This document shows positions 54,930 to 64,000 of a stretch of DNA of 64,000 nt, piece by piece (within the stretch, counting starts at the first letter, position 1; each line of letters opens with the position of its first letter). A model generated the notes under the pieces. The model saw only the letters and a list, made by a program, of their open reading frames with translations. It was not told where the DNA came from and made no database searches. Where the stretch lies: positions 34,117,087 to 34,181,086 of the forward strand of contig OY759216.1 in NCBI GenBank assembly GCA_963662175.1. Reading direction: 5' to 3'. A program made the position numbers and the translations under genes. The DNA is from Aradus depressus (Eukaryota; Arthropoda; Insecta; Hemiptera; Aradidae).

Positions 54930-55799
54930 TAATTTCCACAACAGTAATACATTACACTTTCTAGTACCTACATCATATCATACACATCACTAAATCATCA
55001 TTTCAACACAAATGCAACTGCAGTCTTATTCAATATTAATTCTAAATCCATTTAGAAAACATGGCCATGTTGTGTTAAATATATACACATATTAATCATT
55101 TTGTACAAAAAAAAAAAAAAAAAAAAAAACTATACAATTAGTTGCTAGTTTATTAAAGAGGTATCTTGATATTCGTAGTTTTTCTAAATAAAATTTTACA
55201 TAAATAAATACACTTCATTTCAAAAATAATAAATAATGTTTCATTGCAATAGATTTTTTATTTTTTGTAACACTTTTTGAGATTTCAACTTGATTAATAA
55301 ATGTGTGAACGGACATTTAAAAAAAAAAGTTGATACAATTATAAAAGTTGGCATCGAAAATCGTTATAAATATATTTTCACTAGGTGGGAGTCGTTATTG
55401 CATTTTACATGCATGTATCATCACAGTGTAAACATATTTAAGAATATGGCATTTTTCAGAAAGGTGTAGGAAACTAATATTAGCCAATATTTAATAGAAA
55501 ATTCGACACATTTTCCTAACAACTGATAAATTAAATATTATAGTCTACAACCGTTTTGCATTTATGGTCGCAAAAAAAAAAAAAAAAGTATGATTATTAA
55601 ATACTGGATAAAATATTGGACTATTTCGTTCATATCAGCATTGCCTTATTTTTATATGTAGAAAACTGTGCTTGCTGATACGTTGCGGACCGCATCCAGC
55701 TCTGATAGGATACAGACTTCACCAAATCGATACTAAAAGAAAACTGGTAAATTGGACCAGATGTGCTATATTATTATAGGAATCCCTGATTTATGAATG

Positions 55800-55853
<54 letters not shown>

Positions 55854-56940
55854 TAATTTGTGAGCTCAGTAAATCGGATTTCTGACTTAGCCATTAACAT
55901 AGGAACGCAAAATATATTAATTAACAGAGTGAAAATGAGCAAAATCGTATTTAAATTGCACATCGGAGAATGATATTGTCAACCTAGGAGTCAATTATTT
56001 ACAACTATTTTATACTAAATTATTTCAATGTAACAAAAAAAAAAAAAAAAGGACAGAATGTTCAATTAATTCTTAATTATAATTAATAATAAATAAACAA
56101 CATAATTTATTAAAGTGATAGAAATTAAAAATTAATTAAATATGTTCCTATAAATGAAAATAATAAGTTTCAAACTATAAATAATAATTTAAAAAATTGA
56201 CTTATTTTTCTATAATTGTATAACTTAATATATTGTGGATACAATTTCAACATGATTATACATAAAAATGTCATCTGCATCTGTTGAAGTAGACGTGTAA
56301 AAATGGATTATTAATACATTTTTTATCTAAATTTCTATAATCCTTAATTTACAGTTACTCTTAGAGAATTCTATTGATTATGAAACTAATTTGCCTTAGA
56401 GTAAATATTCATCAATTTCATATAAGGATAAGGCAGCGTATAAAAATATATAACTCCATTGTATTACTTAGACTTACTGGTAATGTTGTTTCAATACATT
56501 AAAGAAAATTAAAATCAAACAAAAAAAAGAGAATTTATCAATATTTCATAATTGAGAAAAAAATTGAAATCTGTTCGTAATGTAAATTTTTTTGTGATGA
56601 GAGTTTACAAGCAAAAAATTATATAAATGTAAATAATTGACATAATAAATGATAATTGTTTCTTGTCTACCTGAACTCAGTTACAGCATTTATTTTGCAG
56701 TTATTAAATATTATTATTTCAGTACTAGGAATATTATTTTTAAAATTGTACATAATTAAATTACCTTAAATAAAAATATTTAATTCTCTAACAAACTACA
56801 ATAAAAAAACAAAAAAAGCAAACTATATACAAAAATGATACAACATTTATTTACACAATTTATTTTACGTTTATGATACATAGTTATCATTGTAAAATAA
56901 AATGTTAACAATCAATTATAATTTAAAAACAAAGTTAATA
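54930..56940. other. extremely AT-rich intergenic DNA
   Basis: No open frame with support. Poly(A) runs (near 55108, 55573 and 56035) and the (TA)n at 55799-55844 dominate. Confidence 0.5.
55799..55844. repeat. (TA)n microsatellite
   Basis: Uninterrupted TA dinucleotides over about 46 bases followed by a T run. Confidence 0.95.
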
Positions 56941-57801
56941 ATGAAAGTGTTTTTTTTCGCATGGCAGGAATGACTTCATTGGCAGAAAGATGTAAGGATG
57001 CAAGCCGAAATTAAAAATACGTTTAATTTATTGTTCTTATTGAAAAAAACTATATGATAAATTGGGAGAGGAGAGAGGTGGGAAACACAAAATATAATAA
57101 ATAAGAAATTAAAAAGAACACGAATAATATAATATTCGAATATAAATTGAATTTTTTTTTAGTAATTCTCAACCGAGGGATTCTCCACACACAATTGGAG
57201 ACCATATTATCAAGATGACACGTGAGCCATTGGATAGATAGCCGGACGACCCCTCGTTTTAGAACTCCCAGACCCAGGACTCAGGAAGACTATACGATTT
57301 TGCGAAAGGAAATCCTTTGTTTGGAGAGGACACTTTCACTATTCCCTATCTGCGTTTAACATTCCCTGCAATAGATGAAACTCCTTGAATCCTGAATGAA
57401 AAAATAAATTATAAAAATGCCTTTGATATTTATAAAATGCAAGATATTTATCTAGATGCTTTTAGAAACGAAAAATGAATATGAGATGAACACAAATATG
57501 AAATTCAGCAACAATGCTGTGAATCAGCTATAGTTGGGAAATGTGTTATCCTGGGGAGCCAATATTTCTGCTACCCAGAATAGTTTGTAATAAAGGAACC
57601 CCTTAGTAAGACAACGGCAAATCCGGAGGACCTTAGCTTGCTGGCATGACTTGATAAATATGCTCCACCGATAGACAAGGCTTGACTTTATCCCATTCCT
57701 CTCCCTCCACCATCGCTAATCTGACAACATCCTACATCAAAGAGAGCCCTCATGGCTACTTCGAGTACATATTGTTATGTCTCTTTCTTCTTAATATCTG
57801 T
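56941..57801 (-). other. probable 3' UTR of the caskin-like gene
   Basis: Less AT-rich than the DNA to the left and directly downstream of the stop codon. No second gene is visible. Minus-strand AATAAA signals occur near 57028 and 56845. Confidence 0.45.
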
Positions 57802-60800
57802 TCAATCGTCCACCAAACCCTGTCTCTTCTCTTCCTCCAACATGGCGTCCAGTTCGTCCGTCAGGTTGGCCAACATGTTGCCAATATCGTCTAGAACATC
57901 CACTGCCTCCTTTCTATAGAACAATAATTAGAAAACATAAAATTAAAAACATTGAAACATATTCTTATGATATTAAAACAGTACTTCACAGACGAGAAAA
58001 AAAAAATAGTTATATTGAGATAGATGTTTAATACAGAGCACACAAATGTTAATAAATGAGTCTTTTACGATTGATTGCGAGTAATAGGCATGACATTTCA
58101 CGACGCTTGCATGGTCCTTCTTCATAAGATAGAAGGAAGTTAGATCGTGTGAACCATTTGCGCCCACCACTTTTATCTGCCCCCGCCCACATCAATGTAC
58201 AAGACCGATCAGAAAGAGATCTGAAGAGGCTGGGAACTATTACAAAGAGCGAACAGTATACCATCCTAGAGCCGAAATATTGATTAAGCATTAACTATTT
58301 TCCCTGTATCAGTGACATTTGGTGGAATATATTGTTGTGTAGCACCCAGTGTCTCATGCTACACAAACAGAGATTACTTCATGCGCCTAGTTGGAAATAA
58401 ACGTTTTGAAAAGTACAGTATGAAGCGCCGTTTACCTGGGTCCTAAAAGCGGCGAATTCGTTGCAGATGGTCCTTGCACTCTTACTGAGGGGATAAAATC
58501 TGTGGGCACATAAATCAAAATTAATTCTAAATAGAAGTAAAATGTAATTTATACTCATAGAAGAAATGTTTTATATTCAATAAGACGCAAAATTTCAAAT
58601 CACAATTTGAAGTAAATAATGGCTTCCGAGCTTTGATTTTCTTAAATTAGATTTTTTCTGAACGATGATTGAATAGTTTTTTTTTTTTTTTGTGACTCAT
58701 GCCTAGACTTTAAGTACAACATAATTCCGCCATTTACCAGAGTGCTCTTTCATCGCTCTGGTGAACAAGAGCCCGAATCTATATTGGGACTCCTAAGTTT
58801 TGCCTAGCCCGATTTAGTTAACTAGGGTTGGACTCGAGTACCTAACATCACACAGGCTCGGGACCATCGCTTAATAACGTTCCATCCGAAGGAGGTCATG
58901 CTCAAATTATTCAATAGTTTATTTCCAACTGAAAATAATAATAGAACTAAAAAAAACAGTTTAAAAAACTCTATGAGGTTATCCATATGTGATAGTAAGA
59001 TGTTGTGGGACTAGATTTCTAATTGGTATCCTATCCTATTGAATTGGTATCCTATATCTTACCTCCAGGGTTGCGTACTGCTCTCTGTTTGATAGTACCT
59101 GCGTTTTCGTTAGCGAAGGGAATCGAGTCCGACTCAGTACTGGAACTTGACTGGAAAAATTATATAGAAAACCATTATTTATTTAATTTTAAATTATAAT
59201 AAAAAAAGTAATGGATATAACAATCTGAGGAGTACTTTTCTTCAATTTTTTTTTATCTTCATATTTCACCAGGAGAAACTAATTGAGGCTGAGAATGGCA
59301 AGGAAAATGAGACCGGTTCATATTCTAAGCCCGTGTAAAACTCTAGAAAGCAAGAGGTTTTACTGCTTCGGGTCTGTCTTAACAGAACGGAAGCACGTAT
59401 TGGAGGGAACCTGCAGCAGAATCCTGGACTTTATTAAAGATACAGGGATCAACACAACAATAGGCCTACTCTGGCCGCGATGATGTATTAAGGCCTATTA
59501 AAAAAATAAATAAAAACAACCTGAGGACGAAAAGTTGATTCTTATCTATTTTTTGATCAAGAAAAGCCTAAACATGATTCGGTAATACTCACTTTAAAGC
59601 TGGCATCGGAGCCAAGACCGAGTGAAGTATGCTGTCCCTGAGGGTGATGCAGGTCTGCCACGACAGTCACACTGCTAGGGTGGCACTCTGAAGTGCTCGA
59701 GGTGCGCACCGGAGGTGGCGGTCGCTTGTCGCAACCACCTCCAACACGACAATCACTGAAACCAAAAATATTAATATTAGAAGCGAAAAATTCCAATAAT
59801 GGCTTCAAGCAACTCCTTATTTTTTATATATATTTTTTTTTGACATCAGTTTTGCATAGAATATTATGAAATCCAACCAAAGGTTATAATTATTTTCTAC
59901 GATATATAGATACTGACCCAGAGAGTGAGGAGGGCTGGTGAAGACTGAGGACAGGGGCCACCTTGGCCTGAGGCCGGTGTCTGAGGAGAGGCCGATGTCG
60001 GGGAAGTGTGCCACCGCCCCTATGTAGAGTGCCGCCCCCACCGCAACCCCCTCCCATCTCATTGGTAGGGGTGATGTCCCCATCTTCGTAGCACCGCCGG
60101 CCCCATTCCCCCGTGAAGCTGGAGACCGTCATACCAGTGTTTGCTTCAGTCCCACCTCCCGTCTCCCCACCTTCCAGTGATTCCAGCGACTTGCCTCGTC
60201 CACCTCGGATCTAAAACAGCATCGATACACCATGACAAAATTCAAACAAAATACACAATATATCAATATTCAAACTTTAAAAGTAATAACCATATCACTC
60301 TTTAATATAGATGGGGGATTGTTAGCAAAAAATCGATCAGTCTATTAAACCACTTGATTCTTACAGCATTAAGAAGACCATCTTCAGTTTTGAGAAGACT
60401 TTCTCACAAAACTCGCTCATAAAATATGCAGCATAATGCTACCTTATTCCTCATTTACACTTCGTTTATTTACACACATTCTGAGGACGCAAAGTCAGTC
60501 AACTGACAATTTAAATCCATCCGTGCATCCTCAATGTGCAAGCTCAGTCCCTTGCACCCTCAAATCTTGAGGGATGGCAAGAACTTGACTGATGTAGACA
60601 TCCCATTTTTATTATTATTTGACAGCGTGAACAGGCAGGTGAATATTATGTATGTATTAAGTGATATCGGTTATGGATAAATCTCGTCTGCAGCTGATTT
60701 ATTATCCATTTAGCTGGTCCTGTCTTTCATTGATGGATTCCACTGAGGTAGAATATTATTTGTTTATCTTCCGAATATATATTAAATACAGGTTAAAACA

Positions 60801-61090
60801 AATTTGGTTGGTCGAGAAAAGTATGTATTACGCAAAAACAGATTTGAGTCCAGTCAATATGAAGGAAAAAGAACAAACCTATAGTCGCGGCCATTGGTAA
60901 AGATGCCTTAGCATGTGGCCAACCTCTCACTGAGCCCGGTATAGAAAGGCCCCCTTACCTGTATAGGAACGATGTCGGTGGTACAGTAAAGACGATGGGA
61001 GGTCTCTATCTCCCAGGGCTGGTGGAAGGTGCGGAGTTGGCTGTGGACACGAGGACAGTCGCACTCCACACAGTCTGTCGTCTGGTCAAC
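57802..61090 (-). CDS. ckn: caskin-like scaffold protein, C-terminal six exons (5' end outside window)
   Basis: Caskins are synaptic scaffold proteins (ankyrin repeats, SH3, tandem SAM, proline-rich part, short conserved tail). Visible exons in transcript order: 61090-60959, 60210-59918, 59755-59593, 59150-59063, 58484-58436, 57913-57802. All GT-AG, phases consistent, 278 residues ending in a stop. They encode LRTFHQPWEIETSHRLYCTT-DIVPIQ, a Ser/Gly/Pro-rich low-complexity part, SSSSTESDSIPFANENAGTI-KQR, then the tail DVLDDIGNMLANLTDELDAM. The tail is what identifies it: mammalian CASKIN1 ends with a similar LDDIS-MF--L-DQLDAML segment (from memory). Ankyrin, SH3 and SAM exons must lie right of 64000. 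An alternative, the NHS/GUK-holder family, was suggested only by the TDIVPI motif. Confidence 0.62.
58691..58905 (-). mobile_element. tRNA-derived SINE copy 8, minus strand, diverged
   Basis: GTGACTCATGCCTAGACTTT, CCAGAGTGCTCTTTCATCGC-TCTGGTGAACAAGAGCCCG, ACCTAACATCACACAGGCTC and GGACCATCGCTTAATAACGT follow the inverted family order. The tRNA head is missing. In an intron of the caskin-like gene. Confidence 0.8.
59283..59495 (+). pseudogene. non-LTR retrotransposon C-terminal fragment
   Basis: The frame reads VHILSPCKTLESKRFYCFGS, LEGTCSRILDFIKDTGINTT then WPR and stop. This resembles the C-terminal end of Jockey/R1-type proteins (HlL..C..le..R...FG......l..fl..tG). Antisense within an intron of the caskin-like gene. 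Confidence 0.6.
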
Positions 61091-64000
61091 CTACAGGGTA
61101 TAGGGGCAAACACAACACACTGTAGCATGCATCTCATGCTAGGGCCCAGTCGGACCCCAAATAAAAATAGTAATACTCATGGTGTAGGGGAAAATAAATG
61201 TAAATTCAAAATACTTTTAAATATGACTTCGGTGAGATAATGCTCTCATGCAAACGCGAAAAATACTTTGAAATATGAGAAGCCTAGATGCCAAGGGTGC
61301 ATATGTCTCCCTGCTGTTTACAGACAATCCTCCCTCTGAGGGAAACTAACGTTATTATATTGTGTGGCAAAATAATTTTATCAAGGGAATGTATCTGTGT
61401 CCTTTGTATGTTTCCCCACCGTTGATCAAATCCCGTTGAAACTGTGCACACTTTAAGATCGTACATAAGACAGGTTTTAGCGAAGGTTTGTTTTTGAAAA
61501 TGCCAATAGGTAAATAGCAATATTTGAAAAAATCGCGAAAAACAGCAGTCTTTCAACTTTTTGTTAAATAGTTATCAGTATTGTGTATTCTTGTTCTCTA
61601 CCGTCCCTTAACATATGTGTGTGTATATGTGTAACTACAGTGTTAAACCCGAGCAGCGCCGGTTAGTTCAGCTAGTAAACAGGGTGTCTATTGAAAATGA
61701 GGTCAAATTCAAAGACCTTTTATAAAAACCAACAAAAAAAATTTTTTTAAAAATTAATTAATTAAAAATTGAATGACAATAGGAGTTAAGGACAAAAGAC
61801 TTGTGTCATTCTATAAAGTTTCTTGTTTTATTCGAAGAAACAATTTTGGTAGATACAAAGAATGAATTATTATTTTTAATTTATATAACTACTCGTTTCT
61901 ATACATTTTCACTAAACAATTGCGGTTCAAATCGGAATTCGACAAAACGGTTGATGCGTTTCGTATATTTACAATACTTATTTCCAAAAGATACACTAGG
62001 ACATAAAAAAAAATCAAGGACATTTCCTGGATTTCAAAGATTGTTATTCAAATTAAGGACATTTCAAGGATCTGTTACACGCCTTAGTAAACAATATAAA
62101 TTCAGGTTGTAAAAAGTAATTTAATATAGCTATTATACATAATTTTGTAAACCCATGAAAAAGAAAATAAGAAAATCATCAATTAAAAAACGAATTTTTA
62201 AAATAGTTGAATTTCACTCGATTACTACACCATGGTATTAAATTCTAAAATTACGGATAAGTGACACCAAACAACAGTTGAAAAAATTAATATGACGTAG
62301 TCGTTTTAAAGGAATGAAGTGCTAAGCTACTAATGTTAGGGAAATATTTTCCAGATCTCAAATATCTCTCCAAGTAAACAAAGAATAACGGAAAATATAT
62401 GGACTTCAGAAATATTTTCAACATCCACCAATATTCTGATGACTTAGAAATTCAACCCTTTCATTTTCAATGATCGCCAAGGATTTCCCTAAAACCTAAT
62501 TAATCTCTTTTAACCATTGTCACACATAATGAAGACATAACCTGCAACAAACATTGACAACCCTGGACATTATCCTAAACAATAAAATGAAAGTGAAATA
62601 TGTACGATGGAAAAAGTACGAAGCCATTTCATTCGTCCTCACAGCATTTAGACTAAAACAAAATCAACAAATATTTAGAGAATGTTTATCAGGACACTGT
62701 AACACATTAAAGAAGAGAACAAAAATATAGAAAGTATCACAAATCAATAGTTCCATATGGAGTGAAATAGAAGCTTCTTATGCAATAAGTACAACAGAAT
62801 TAGCAAATATATTTTGTGGCTTTTTCATTTTTATAAATTATCATTTTAGGTTGAGCAGTACTATTAGCGTCTAACTGGTCGGGGCTAGGTAGGTGTTCCA
62901 GCCCCCGACTTCACTTTCCGCTCAGAACTATCAAAATACCAACTAACCAAAATATTTTGCATTTTCTCAAACGCATAGTGAAAAAACTTTTGAATCTCAT
63001 GAACAAGTTATTTTGACTATAAAATGTCTAAAATTGATGCGTGACACAAATTTTTAGACACAATAGAAATTCAGACTAATAAAAAAAAATAAGCATGTTA
63101 CAAATACTACAATGGGACATTGAAGGCGCCGCCATCTTGAAAATGTTCTAGAATCTCTCATTCCCTCATACTATCAATGAAAAAATACAGTTCAAAATAA
63201 TAATGAAAAAAAGGTGCTCGATAAAAATAATAATAATAATAATACGTCAACATTCAAGTGCGGGTGTAAGCAGGTAAAACATGAAATTTTACTGAGATCA
63301 TTCATGTTAGTAGGGTAAAAAAAACATTGTTCATGCTCGAATAAGTGTTAACATACTGTAAATAAAAACAGTTTAGTAAATTTAAACGAGCTAATTAAAG
63401 GAACAAAAGCATTTAAATATCTCACTGTGCAACATAAAAACTACAGCGAAACTAATTGACAGTTCTAACAAAATTAGCGTTCAAATTTGAAAATGACAAT
63501 TATTAATTAAAGGATTCCCTGACCTACCTTACATTTACATGAGGACTCACCGCTTCATTAATACGGGGAAAGACGGATGAGCGATGCACACGGTGGTTGA
63601 GAAGCTAAGAGTATTTACTAGCAGTACGTACATTCAAATAGAAGAGCGCAGTAATCAACTTCAACGTACATTGAACAGGTTGTGCACTTAAATATTTACA
63701 GGAGATTTCCGCTTTCAAGAGAGCAACTTGAGAAAGACCTAGACTAGTCAGACTTGAAATATTCTGCAAGGCATAGCATAGGGCCCTAAAAAGCACATTA
63801 AAAAATTACTGTTCCGGAGCTGGGGATGAAAGCACTACCATTCCTAAGTACTACAATCCAGAAGAGAAATCTAAAACATAGGATAATCCCATTGGTAGCA
63901 AAGATAGGTCTTTGCTTCTCTGTAAGTTCATTACTTACAGAACGACGAGGTCAAAATCACGCTAACAGATAAAAAGTGGAGACTCATACCGATAGGTAAT
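61091..64000. other. caskin-like gene intron, upstream exons not found
   Basis: AT-rich; I found no acceptor/donor-bounded coding stretch on the minus strand. A short (AAT)n lies at about 63225-63242. No transposon protein recognised. Confidence 0.5.

Noticed and set aside
57802..61090. NHS / GUK-holder identity for the minus-strand gene
   Set aside because: Suggested only by the TDIVPI motif; the C-terminal LDDI...LDAML tail fits caskin better. Not excluded.

Overview
This window is nuclear DNA from an animal, most likely an insect. The evidence is AT-rich sequence, GT-AG introns of up to 9.6 kb, simple repeats, tRNA-derived SINEs and several classes of degraded transposons. A hemipteran is a guess, not something the sequence proves. 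Four host genes can be assembled exon by exon. VPS4, the ESCRT-III disassembly ATPase, is on the minus strand (coding 10834-22294, 8 exons, 440 aa, complete). VAP, the tail-anchored ER protein that binds FFAT motifs, is on the plus strand (23021-38646, 6 exons, 234 aa, complete). NAE1/APP-BP1, the regulatory subunit of the NEDD8-activating enzyme, is on the minus strand (42417-51078, 11 exons, 535 aa, complete). The last six exons of a caskin-like scaffold gene are on the minus strand (57802-61090); its start lies beyond the right edge.

Layout. 1-5644: minus-strand Gypsy-type LTR retrotransposon with gag, pol, a primer-binding site and one LTR; its 3' end lies beyond the left edge. 5711-6991: 5'-truncated Jockey-like non-LTR element. 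6992-10833: intergenic, with a hairpin, a SINE with target-site duplications, a 117-125 bp tandem repeat and transposon fragments. 10834-22294: VPS4, whose 6.4 kb second intron is full of repeats. 22295-23020: head-to-head promoter interval shared by VPS4 and VAP. 23021-38646: VAP, whose two long introns hold SINEs, a TIR element, foldback elements and a Helitron helicase relic. 38647-42416: convergent gap between VAP and NAE1, containing a nearly perfect 250 bp palindrome. 42417-51078: NAE1, with a 1.1 kb inverted repeat in its last intron. 51079-57801: repeat-rich intergenic DNA. 57802-64000: caskin-like gene and one of its introns.

The host genes are eukaryotic and transcribed separately. 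VPS4 and VAP probably share a promoter region, and both act on membranes (ESCRT recycling and ER contact sites), though their pairing need not be functional. The most distinctive material is in the repeats. One structured tRNA-derived SINE family has at least eight loci, two with 13-bp target duplications and one with a nested foldback insertion. There are several unrelated long hairpins. The Gypsy element has a U UUU UUA -1 slippery site but an asparagine where the integrase catalytic glutamate should be.
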